From Massilia timonae CCUG 45783 (GTDB lineage: Bacteria; Pseudomonadota; Gammaproteobacteria; Burkholderiales; Burkholderiaceae_D): a DNA stretch of 64,000 nucleotides. This document shows positions 56,582 through 64,000 of the stretch, one piece after another. The notes under the pieces were generated by a model. It did not search any database, was not told the DNA's origin, and saw only the letters and a list, made by a program, of their open reading frames with translations. The DNA is taken from contig NZ_JH992922.1 in the NCBI RefSeq assembly GCF_000315425.1, forward strand, positions 522,873 through 586,872, written 5' to 3'. Position 1 is the first letter of the stretch. Each line of letters starts with the position of its first letter. Position numbers and translations under genes: made by a program.

Positions 56582-58264
56582 ATGGCCACCCTGTCGCCCC
56601 ACCTGCTCCCGCCACTGCGCACCGATGCCGGACTTTACCGCGAACTCGAGGTCCTCGAGCGCTTGCGCGACCATCTGCCGGCCGGCTTCGAGGTCTTCCA
56701 CAGCGTAACGCTGCACACGCTCCATCATGGGCGCGACCGCTACGGCGAAATCGACATCGTGGTGCTGGCGCCGAACGGCAACCTGCTGCTGATGGAAGTG
56801 AAGGCCGGCGACGTCGTGCTGCGCGCAGGCGGCATCTACAAGCTGTACGGCAAGCGCGAATGCGATGTGGCGCGCCAGACCACGGTGCAGCGCGGCGCGA
56901 TGCAGAACCGCCTGCAGCAGGCCGGCATCCATCCGGAACTCATCAGCTGCCTGGTGCTGCCCGACTATGCGCTGGGCGACGGCCAGGTCTCGGCGATCCC
57001 GCGCGAGCGCATCATCGACGCCCACGGCTATGACCGCATGATCGGTTCGGTGTGCGACTGGCTGGCGCCGACCCCGCGCGAGGTCGATCGCGAGGCGCTG
57101 CGCCGCCTGCTGCTCAACCAGTTCCAGGTGATGCCGGTGCTGGACGTGCTGCGCGACCAGCTGCAGGGCACGGTGCGCCGGCTGTCGGACGGACTGGCGA
57201 CCTGGGTGCCGCGGGTCGAGGCGGCATCCGGGATCGTGCGGGTCCAGGCGACGGCCGGCTCCGGCAAGACCCAGCTGGCCCTGCAGCTGCTGGAGGATGC
57301 GCGCGCCGCGCGCCTGGACGCGCTCTACGTCTGCTACAACCGGAGCCTGGCCGACCACGTGCGCGTGCTGGCGCCGCCATCGAGCGAGGTCGTCAACTAT
57401 CACGAGCTGTGCGTCGAGCATTACCGTCGCCATCACGGCGAGCCGGAGTTCTCGCCCGAGGGCTTCGAGCGCATGGCCCAGGCCTACCTGGACGACAGTG
57501 ACGGCGTCGCGGCGCGCTTCGACCTGCTGGTCATCGACGAAGCCCAGGACTTCAGCGCCGAGTGGGTGGCCAGCCTGGGCGGCCAGCTGCGCAAGAACGG
57601 ACGCCTGTACGTGCTGGAGGACGAGGCGCAGCGCCTGTACGGCAAGGAAGGCTTCGAGCTGGACGAGGCGGTCGTGATCCGCTGCAGCGACAACTTCCGC
57701 ACCCCGCGCATCCTGTGCGACATGATCAATGCGCTCGACCTGGTGCGCCCGCCGGTGCGCAGCATGAATCCCTACGCCGGCGAGGTGCCGGGCATCCGCG
57801 GCTATGCCTGCGGCGAGGAGCTGCTGGCGGCGACCGAGGCGGCGGTCGCGGCGCTGCTGGCGCGCGGCTTTGCCCTGGACGATATCGCGGTCGTGTGCGG
57901 CCGCGGGCGCGGCAGCTCGCAATTGCTGAACCGGGCCACCATCGGCCCCTGGCTGACGCGCCGCTTCACCGGCGAGTACGGGCGCGACGGCGCGCAGCGC
58001 TGGAGCGAGGGCGAGCTGCTGGTCGAGTCGGTGTACCGCTACAAGGGCCAGAGCGCGCCCGCGGTGGTGGTGACCGAATTCGACCTCGACGCCCTCGACG
58101 ACAAGGCGCGCCGCATGCTGTTCGTCGCCCTCACGCGGGCGCAGATGGCGGTCGAGCTGGTGCTGTCGCCCGAGGCCGAGCGCTGCCTGTATGCGGCGCT
58201 GCAGGAGGCGGCTGGCGATGAGCGGGCGCGCGTCACGCCCGCCGCGTCCGCGCCTCAGACATAA
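56582..58264 (+). CDS. NERD nuclease - superfamily I helicase fusion
   Basis: A 560-residue protein. The N-terminal NERD domain (about 15-125) has the PD-(D/E)xK active site: E56 and D58 in GEIDIVVL, E72 and K74 in LLMEVKAG. A UvrD/Rep-like helicase follows: Walker A ATAGSGKT (223-230), Walker B LLVIDEAQDF, the motif III region LEDEAQRLYG, CSDNFRTP (motif IV) and the motif V/VI area LFVALTRAQMAVELV. Proteins of this kind take part in DNA processing and some are found in phage-defence islands. I chose the start at 56582; the frame is open 19 codons further. It converges on the WYL gene with a 10-nt overlap. Confidence 0.88.
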   Translation: MATLSPHLLPPLRTDAGLYRELEVLERLRDHLPAGFEVFHSVTLHTLHHGRDRYGEIDIVVLAPNGNLLLMEVKAGDVVLRAGGIYKLYGKRECDVARQTTVQRGAMQNRLQQAGIHPELISCLVLPDYALGDGQVSAIPRERIIDAHGYDRMIGSVCDWLAPTPREVDREALRRLLLNQFQVMPVLDVLRDQLQGTVRRLSDGLATWVPRVEAASGIVRVQATAGSGKTQLALQLLEDARAARLDALYVCYNRSLADHVRVLAPPSSEVVNYHELCVEHYRRHHGEPEFSPEGFERMAQAYLDDSDGVAARFDLLVIDEAQDFSAEWVASLGGQLRKNGRLYVLEDEAQRLYGKEGFELDEAVVIRCSDNFRTPRILCDMINALDLVRPPVRSMNPYAGEVPGIRGYACGEELLAATEAAVAALLARGFALDDIAVVCGRGRGSSQLLNRATIGPWLTRRFTGEYGRDGAQRWSEGELLVESVYRYKGQSAPAVVVTEFDLDALDDKARRMLFVALTRAQMAVELVLSPEAERCLYAALQEAAGDERARVTPAASAPQT

Positions 58265-59262
58265 GCCTGCGCCATCCTCGCCGCAGTCTCCGCCATCTCC
58301 TGGCGCAGGCCGGCCGGCTCCTCGACCACCACGCCGTCGCCGAAGCCCAGCAGCCACCACACCAGCGAACGCGTATGCGGCACCGTGGCCGCGAGACGCA
58401 GGTGTCCATCGCCGTGCGCCGTGAGCTGCTGGTCTTCGCTGAGCGGCGTTTCATACAGGTGTTCGCCGGCCGCGCGTGTAAACACGGCGCGCAGGCGCAG
58501 CGGCTCGCCGGCGATCACGCCGAACTGGCCCGAGGCGATGTAGGCGTCGAGGTCGAATCCCATCTTCTTGCGCGCATCCTCGTAGCGCGCCTCGGCCGCC
58601 ACGATGCGGTGCAGCGGGATAGTGCGCACGTCCTCGTAGTCTCCAAACATGCAGACCAGGTAGACGATGCCGCCGCGCTGGACGATCGCCAGCGGATGCA
58701 CCGTCTCGTAGAGCGTGAGTTCGGTGGCGTCGCGCTTGCGGTAATGCAGCGTGAGCTGGCGATCTTCCATCAGCGCCAGGTAGACGGTGCGCTGACAGTC
58801 GGGGTCCAGGCGCGGCGCAATCAGCGGTTGCTGCGGCGGCACGCTGCGCACCTTGCGCAGCCACGCCTTGGACGGCGCCGGATCGTCGTCGGTCGACAAG
58901 GTGCGCGCGGCCGATGCGAAATACGGCTGCAGCGCTTCGGCGGTGCTGGGCGGCAGATGGTGGCGCAGATGCTGCTCGACCAGGGTCATGGTGAGCGCCT
59001 CGGGTACCGTCAGGCCGGGCAGGTCGAAGCGCTGGGCGCCGCGCAGCCAGCTCCACTTGAAGGGTTTCTCGGCGTCGTCGCACACCAGCGGGAACACTTC
59101 GGACAAGGCGTTCAGGTCGCGCTCGACGGTGCGCTTGGTGACCGGGAATTCGAGCGCATCCAGTCGCTTGCACAATTCGCCGGCCTCGATCGACAGCGGC
59201 GCGCGCGGCACCAGCTGCAGCATATGCCATTGGCGCAGGAGGGCTTGCTGGTTGCTCGCCAT
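58255..59262 (-). CDS. WYL-domain transcriptional regulator
   Basis: A 335-residue regulator: N-terminal winged HTH (about 5-65; CKRLDALEFPVTKRTVERDL), WYL ligand-sensing domain (about 140-235; LTLHYRKRDATELTLYETVH, PLAIVQRGGIVYLVCMFGDY) and a WCX-type C-terminal part. WYL regulators often control DNA-damage or defence genes. The start at 59262 shares one base with the stop of the upstream gene (TGATG), so the two are translationally coupled. It overlaps the NERD-helicase gene tail to tail by 10 nt. Confidence 0.9.
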   Translation of the reverse strand: MASNQQALLRQWHMLQLVPRAPLSIEAGELCKRLDALEFPVTKRTVERDLNALSEVFPLVCDDAEKPFKWSWLRGAQRFDLPGLTVPEALTMTLVEQHLRHHLPPSTAEALQPYFASAARTLSTDDDPAPSKAWLRKVRSVPPQQPLIAPRLDPDCQRTVYLALMEDRQLTLHYRKRDATELTLYETVHPLAIVQRGGIVYLVCMFGDYEDVRTIPLHRIVAAEARYEDARKKMGFDLDAYIASGQFGVIAGEPLRLRAVFTRAAGEHLYETPLSEDQQLTAHGDGHLRLAATVPHTRSLVWWLLGFGDGVVVEEPAGLRQEMAETAARMAQAYV

Positions 59263-59675
59263 CAGAACTCCTCCGCCCAGCGCTGCCAGTATCCAGGCTC
59301 GTCGTGCTCCGCGTTTTCCATCGCCAGCTCGAGCGGCATGGCGTAGAAGCGCACGCCGGCATGGCGCATGCTGCCGTCGGGCAGTTCGAGATAGTCGCGC
59401 AGCACCCGGTAGGCCGGCAGATCCTCGTCCCACGGCAGGTCGAGGTAGACCTGGCCGCGCCAGGACGCCATCACCGACGGATTGGCCAGCGGGCCGCAGG
59501 GCCGCCACGGCACCCCGTTGGCGTCCAGCCAGGCCAGCACCTGGGCGCGCATCGGGTCTTGTTCGTGGTGGTAGGCGCGCCGTTCGGCGGCGGCTTGCGG
59601 ATGGAATTCGAGGTAGAGCGCGGCGCGCCCCTTCTGGCGCGCGATGGCGTCGATGTGTTCGATCAGTGCAGGCAT
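59262..59675 (-). CDS. Hypothetical protein coupled to the WYL regulator
   Basis: A 137-residue acidic protein of unknown function (MPALIEHIDAIARQKGRAAL at the start, DEPGYWQRWAEEF at the end), with no signal or membrane segment. One-base start/stop overlap with the WYL regulator gene suggests joint synthesis and perhaps direct interaction. The frame, length and coupling make it likely to be real. Confidence 0.7.
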   Translation of the reverse strand: MPALIEHIDAIARQKGRAALYLEFHPQAAAERRAYHHEQDPMRAQVLAWLDANGVPWRPCGPLANPSVMASWRGQVYLDLPWDEDLPAYRVLRDYLELPDGSMRHAGVRFYAMPLELAMENAEHDEPGYWQRWAEEF

Positions 59676-59884
59676 GGTGGCTTTCGCCGCGCCGACGTGG
59701 CGCGTTCAAGATGTGATATTAGCAAATAAATTACCGTCAGGAAATTAAAGACCGGCCGGGCAGACGCAGATTGGCATGCGCATGCGACAGCATGCGTCGC
59801 GCCATGTCCTCGGCCGGCTGCGACACATCCTGTCGCCGGGGTCTCCTATGCTGTGTTCCGTCTTTCACAGCCGACAAGGAATCA
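59676..59884. other. Divergent spacer, no clear elements
   Basis: A 209-nt spacer with an AT-rich patch at 59710-59750, probably holding promoters of the WYL operon (minus) and the plus-strand gene at 59885. No good -35/-10 pair or operator was recognised. Confidence 0.4.
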
Positions 59885-60421
59885 ATGACCGACCTGCGCT
59901 GGTATCTCCCGCTCGAACGGTGCCGCAGCCTCGACGCCATCCGCCGCCAGTGGCATCCCCTCCTCGAGCGGGCCGCAAGCCTGCCCGGACAGGACCCGGT
60001 CCGCCACCACGATGCGCTGCTGGCCTTCATCGGCATGTCGGCCCTGCCCCCTCACCTGAAGCTGGCGGCGCTGCTGGCCTGCGTCGACAGCCGCGACTTC
60101 GACCTGCGCCTGGCCCTCGGCGCGCTCGACGACCAGGTGAGCGCCAGCCGCGCGCCGTGGCCCGGTTCGGTGCAGGATGCGGTGGCCGGCAACGGACCGG
60201 CGATGCAGGTGGCCAGCCGCCGCGACTGGCTCGGCGCCTTCGTGGTCGGCCGCCTGGCCGGCCTGCGCGACGCCCTGGCCCAGGACGGGACCGGGGTCGC
60301 GCCGTGGAAGGGCGCATTCCGCAAGCGCTACGCCGAGATGGCGCAGCGGCGCGGCCTGGCCGGCGCCGGCCTGCCGGCACGGCCCCTGGGCGCCGCGCCG
60401 CGGCTCACCCGCGTCAAGTAA
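59885..60421 (+). CDS. Hypothetical protein
   Basis: A 178-residue protein starting MTDLRWYLPLERCRSLDAIR, helical, with an Arg-rich C-terminus. I do not recognise the family. The ATG at 59885 is preceded by CAAGGAATCA, a fair ribosome site. It is followed after 65 nt by the double AAA+ ATPase gene and may be transcribed with it. Confidence 0.65.
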   Translation: MTDLRWYLPLERCRSLDAIRRQWHPLLERAASLPGQDPVRHHDALLAFIGMSALPPHLKLAALLACVDSRDFDLRLALGALDDQVSASRAPWPGSVQDAVAGNGPAMQVASRRDWLGAFVVGRLAGLRDALAQDGTGVAPWKGAFRKRYAEMAQRRGLAGAGLPARPLGAAPRLTRVK

Positions 60422-60486
60422 TGCGCGACACAAGCTGTCGCACCCCTGCCGCACAATGACGTCATCCCATCACCAGGAGAGCCAAT

Positions 60487-62577
60487 TTGACCGTACGCCG
60501 CCGTCGCATCCGCCCCGTGCCCCAGGAACTCGCCCCGGCCGTCACCCTGTGGGTTTTGCGCATCATGATGCCGCTCGGCGGCCACCGCGACCTGGTCGGG
60601 TCGATGTGCTTTTCCAACGATCACGTGGCGCGCGCGCTGGGACTGGGCGACTGGATCGACGACGAGCGCGACTTCGATGCGGCGCTGGTGCGCGCGCGCC
60701 TGCGCGAACTGCACCGCGAGGCTGAACGCGACGCCGAGCGCAAGGTGCCCACGATCCTGCACGCCAACGTGGCGCGCCTGGCGGCCCTGGTCGGCATGTC
60801 CGGCGCCGAATGCCGCATCCTCGAATTCGCCACCATGCTGCACCACGAGCGCATCCTCGACGACGCCGCCGAGACGCTGGGCAACCTGTCGGCCGCGAAG
60901 ATCGTCGACGTGCTGTCCACGCTGCTCGAGCTGCAGCCCGACGAGGTGCGCGCCGCGCTGGGCGCGGGCGGCGTGCTGGCGCGCTCGGGCCTGCTCACCG
61001 TCGACCGCGCCATCAACGGCTCGCTGCGCAGCAAGCTCGACCTGCTGTCGAACCGCTTCGCCGACTCGGTCGTCGGCCTCGACGCCGATCCGATCTCGCT
61101 GCTGCGCGACACGGTGGCGCCGAGCGCCCCGGCGCGCCTGACGCTGGACGACTTTCCCCACCTGGAACAGGAACTGGCCATCCTGCGCCCCTACCTGGCG
61201 CGCACGGTAGCGCGGGACGGCATCCACCAGGGCGTGAACGTATTCGTCTACGGCGCGCCCGGCACGGGAAAAAGCGAGCTGGCGCGCGCCCTGGCGGCGG
61301 AGCTGGGCTGCGAGCTGTTCGAAGTGGCCAGCGAAGACGAGGACGGCGACCCGGTCGGCGGCGAACGCCGGCTGCGCGCCTACCGCGCCGCCCAGAGCTT
61401 CTTCGACCGCCGCCGCGCGCTGCTGCTGTTCGACGAGGTCGAGGACGTGTTCGCCGACGACGGCATGTTCGGGCAGCGCAGCACCGCCCAGCGACGCAAG
61501 GCATGGATCAACCGCACGCTGGAACAGAACCAGGTGCCGACCCTGTGGCTGTCGAACTCGATCGCCGGCATCGACCCGGCCTTCCTGCGCCGCTTCGACG
61601 TGCTGGTCGAAGTGCAGGTGCCGCCGCGCGCCCAGCGCGAACGCATCCTGCAGGCCGCCTGCGGCGACCTGGTCGATCCCCCGACCCTGGCGCGCATGGC
61701 GCAGGTCGAGACCCTGGCCCCGGCCGTGGTCGACCGCGTGGCCTCGGTGGTGCGCACGATCCGCGACCAGTTCGACCAGCCAGGCGCCGCGCGCGCCGTC
61801 GCCTGGCTCGCCAACCGCTCGCTCGAGGCGCAAGGCCATGCGGGCCTGGATGCCGGCGCCGCCAGCCGGCTGCCGCCCGATTACGACCCGGCCATCCTGA
61901 ATGCCGACACCGAGCTGGCGGCGCTGCTGCCGGGCCTGCAGCATGCGCGCTCGGGCCGCATCTGCCTGTACGGTCCGCCCGGCACCGGCAAGAGCGCCTT
62001 CGGACGCTGGCTGTCCGAACAGCTCGAGATGCCGCTGATGCTGCGCAGCGCCTCGGAACTGATGTCGAAATACGTCGGCGAGAGCGAAAAGGCGATCGCC
62101 CAGGCCTTCCGCCAGGCCGAGCGCGAAGGCGCGCTCCTGATGATCGACGAAGTCGACAGCTTCCTGCGCGACCGCGAAGGCGCGCGCGCCTCGTGGGAAG
62201 TCACGCGCGTGAACGAGATGCTGACCCGGATGGAAGCCTTCGGCGGCGTGTTCATCGCCTCGACCAATCTGATGGACGACATCGACCCGGCCGCGCTGCG
62301 CCGCTTCGACCTCAAGCTGCGCTTCGGCTACCTGCGCCCGGAACAGGCGCTCCTGATGCTGGAACGCCAGTGCGCCGCCCTCGGCCTGGCGCCGCCCGAC
62401 GCATGCGACGCCGAACGCCTGCGCGGTCTGCCGCAGCTGACCCCGGGCGACTTCGCCGCCCTGGCGCGGCGCCACCGTTTCGCCCCCTTTGTTGTCTGCG
62501 CGCAACTGGTGACGGCGCTCGAGCAGGAATCCGCGGGGAAACGCGGCCGGCAGGCAGCGATCGGCTTCCTGGCCTAA
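60487..62577 (+). CDS. Double AAA+ ATPase
   Basis: A 696-residue protein with two AAA+ modules. First: Walker A GAPGTGKS (256-263), Walker B LLLFDEVEDVF, arginine-finger region DPAFLRRFDV. Second: Walker A GPPGTGKS (496-503), pore-loop-like segment SKYVGESEKAI, Walker B LLMIDEVDSFL, and IDPAALRRFDLKLRFGYL. The N-terminal 230 residues are helical and of unknown function. The likely start is TTG at 60487, six bases after an AGGAGA site. The SKYVGES pattern recalls katanin/ClpX-like unfoldases, so it may remodel proteins. Substrate unknown. Confidence 0.87.
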   Translation: MTVRRRRIRPVPQELAPAVTLWVLRIMMPLGGHRDLVGSMCFSNDHVARALGLGDWIDDERDFDAALVRARLRELHREAERDAERKVPTILHANVARLAALVGMSGAECRILEFATMLHHERILDDAAETLGNLSAAKIVDVLSTLLELQPDEVRAALGAGGVLARSGLLTVDRAINGSLRSKLDLLSNRFADSVVGLDADPISLLRDTVAPSAPARLTLDDFPHLEQELAILRPYLARTVARDGIHQGVNVFVYGAPGTGKSELARALAAELGCELFEVASEDEDGDPVGGERRLRAYRAAQSFFDRRRALLLFDEVEDVFADDGMFGQRSTAQRRKAWINRTLEQNQVPTLWLSNSIAGIDPAFLRRFDVLVEVQVPPRAQRERILQAACGDLVDPPTLARMAQVETLAPAVVDRVASVVRTIRDQFDQPGAARAVAWLANRSLEAQGHAGLDAGAASRLPPDYDPAILNADTELAALLPGLQHARSGRICLYGPPGTGKSAFGRWLSEQLEMPLMLRSASELMSKYVGESEKAIAQAFRQAEREGALLMIDEVDSFLRDREGARASWEVTRVNEMLTRMEAFGGVFIASTNLMDDIDPAALRRFDLKLRFGYLRPEQALLMLERQCAALGLAPPDACDAERLRGLPQLTPGDFAALARRHRFAPFVVCAQLVTALEQESAGKRGRQAAIGFLA

Positions 62578-62617
62578 ACCTGCGATGCCATACTCACCAT
62601 TCTCCAGGAGCGAACCG

Positions 62618-64000
62618 ATGCGACGTTTTTCGAAATCCAGGCTGATGGCCTATCGCCAGTGCGAGCGCCGCCTGTGGCTCGAGCTGCACCGTCCCGAGCT
62701 GCGCGTGGACAATGCGGCGAGCATGGCGGCCTTCGCCGCCGGCCACCAGGTGGGCGACCTGGCGCGCCGCCTGTACGACCCGCACGGCACGGGCGCCCTG
62801 CTCGATCCGCACACCGAAGGCTTCGATGCGGCGCTGGCGCGCAGCCTGGCGCTGCTCGATTCAGGCCAGCCGATCTTCGAGGCCGGCTTCGTCGCCGGCG
62901 GCGCCATGGCCTTCGCCGACGTCCTGCTTCCCTTGCCTGGCCAGGGCCCGCGCCGCTGGCGCATGGTCGAGGTCAAGTCGTCGACCTCGGTCAAGGACTA
63001 CCACCGCGACGACGCCGCGATCCAGGCGCGGATGGCGCTGGACGCCGGCGTGGCCCTGGAAGGCATCGCGCTGGCCCATATCGACAGCAGCTGGGTCTAT
63101 CCGGGAGGCGGCGACTACCGCGGCCTGCTGGTCGAGGAAGACCTGACCCAGGAAGCCTTCGGCCGCGCGGACGAAGTCGCGGCCTGGGTGGCCGGGGCGC
63201 GCGCCGTGGCCGCCTCGGTCGACGAACCCGATATACAGCCCGGCAAGCATTGCGCGAGCCCCTACGATTGCGGCTTTACCGCCCATTGCGCCAGCGGCAT
63301 GCCGCAGGCCGATTTCCCGGTCGCCTGGCTGCCGCAGCTGCGCAGCAAGGCGGCCAGGCAATGCGTGGACGATGGCGCGCTGGACATGCGCGATATCCCG
63401 GATGCACTGCTGAGCGACAAGCAGTTGCGCGTGAAGCAGCACACCATCTCGGGACAGGCCTATTTCGATGCCGCGGGCGCCGCCGCCGACCTGGCGCCGC
63501 ATCCGCTGCCGGGGTATTTCCTCGACTTCGAGACCATCGCCTTCGCGGTGCCGGTCTGGCAAGGCACGCGGCCGTTCCAGATGATCCCCTTCCAGTTCAG
63601 CGTGCACCGGCTGGACAGCGAGGGCGGGATCGAACACGCCGCCTTCCTCGACCTCTCTGGCGACGATCCGTCGCACGCCTTCGCCGTCGCACTGATCGCG
63701 GCCTGCGGCGGGCACGGCCCCGTGTTCGTGTACAACGCCAGCTTCGAGAAGTCGCGCATCCAGGAACTGGCCGAGCGCTTCCCGCCACTGCACGATGCGC
63801 TGCTGGCGATCAATGCACGCGTGGTCGACCTGCTGCCGGTGGCGCGCGAGCGCTACTACCACCCGTCGCAAGAGGGCAGCTGGAGCATCAAGAAGGTGCT
63901 GCCGGCGGTCGCGCCCGACCTGCGCTACGACGACCTCGAGGGCGTGCAGGACGGCGGCGCCGCAATGCAGGCCTACCTGGAGGCGATCGCGGTCGGCACG
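62618..64000 (+). CDS. DUF2779 nuclease, Cas4-like plus DEDD exonuclease (3' part beyond window)
   Basis: Partial protein, 461 residues visible. The N-terminal half resembles Cas4/RecB nucleases: D101 in FADVLL, E118 and K120 in VEVKSS, and four cysteines placed as in Cas4 iron-sulphur enzymes (C15, then C212-x5-C218-x5-C224). The second half starts a DEDD-type exonuclease fold with D303 and E305 in FLDFETIAF. This is the DUF2779 layout. A CCAGGAG site precedes the ATG. It follows the double AAA+ gene by 40 nt and may be its partner. Confidence 0.82.
   Translation, partial: MRRFSKSRLMAYRQCERRLWLELHRPELRVDNAASMAAFAAGHQVGDLARRLYDPHGTGALLDPHTEGFDAALARSLALLDSGQPIFEAGFVAGGAMAFADVLLPLPGQGPRRWRMVEVKSSTSVKDYHRDDAAIQARMALDAGVALEGIALAHIDSSWVYPGGGDYRGLLVEEDLTQEAFGRADEVAAWVAGARAVAASVDEPDIQPGKHCASPYDCGFTAHCASGMPQADFPVAWLPQLRSKAARQCVDDGALDMRDIPDALLSDKQLRVKQHTISGQAYFDAAGAAADLAPHPLPGYFLDFETIAFAVPVWQGTRPFQMIPFQFSVHRLDSEGGIEHAAFLDLSGDDPSHAFAVALIAACGGHGPVFVYNASFEKSRIQELAERFPPLHDALLAINARVVDLLPVARERYYHPSQEGSWSIKKVLPAVAPDLRYDDLEGVQDGGAAMQAYLEAIAVGT

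Overview
The window looks like chromosomal DNA of a GC-rich betaproteobacterium. Ribosomal proteins S12 and S7, MetR/MetE, and the mix of TonB receptors, GH92, TldD/TldE and NtrC-type genes suggest Burkholderiales, most plausibly the Massilia/Telluria side of Oxalobacteraceae. That placement is inferred from protein content and style; no search was run. I see no rRNA, tRNA, CRISPR array, transposase or phage module. Genes are densely packed, often with 1-4 nt start/stop overlaps.

Layout. 1-940: start of the str operon (rpsL, rpsG; minus strand) with a good promoter and a leader hairpin. 1054-4330: divergent metR/metE. 4340-8035: a minus-strand set with a degenerate GGDEF membrane protein coupled to an AraC regulator, two small membrane proteins and a secreted alpha/beta hydrolase. 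8250-12674: a candidate Pho box, then a TonB receptor overlapping a two-domain beta-propeller phytase, which together suggest phytate-phosphate scavenging. 12620-16218: a membrane MutS-like ATPase divergent from a secreted sugar-dehydrogenase/PEBP fusion. 16225-24276: a MacA/MacB-type ABC exporter with its own sigma-54 response regulator and histidine kinase, preceded by a sigma-54 promoter and a 20-bp palindrome, and followed by a GST. 24321-29541: a spermidine-synthase-like protein, two small orphan ORFs, a second TonB receptor and a CDF metal transporter.

29613-42787 is the most unusual part: ten same-strand genes in tight order. They encode two tandem TldD/TldE pairs (TldD carries a Tat signal), DUF4159, MoxR AAA+, DUF58, a BatA-like membrane protein, a DUF4175-like membrane protein with a His-rich stretch, and a final membrane protein. 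I infer a cell-envelope peptidase/AAA/vWA assembly of unknown substrate.

43117-49894: an exported methyltransferase, a DegP-like protease, a beta-lactamase-fold hydrolase coupled to an M1 aminopeptidase, and a GDT1-family transporter. 49898-53017: a PHP-family hydrolase broken by a one-base homopolymer change, a LysR regulator and a Rid-family protein. 53149-56488: GH92 alpha-mannosidase with its LacI regulator. 56582-64000: a cluster with the flavour of DNA metabolism or defence: NERD-nuclease/helicase, WYL regulator with a partner, a double AAA+ ATPase, and a partial Cas4-like/DEDD nuclease (DUF2779) that runs off the window.
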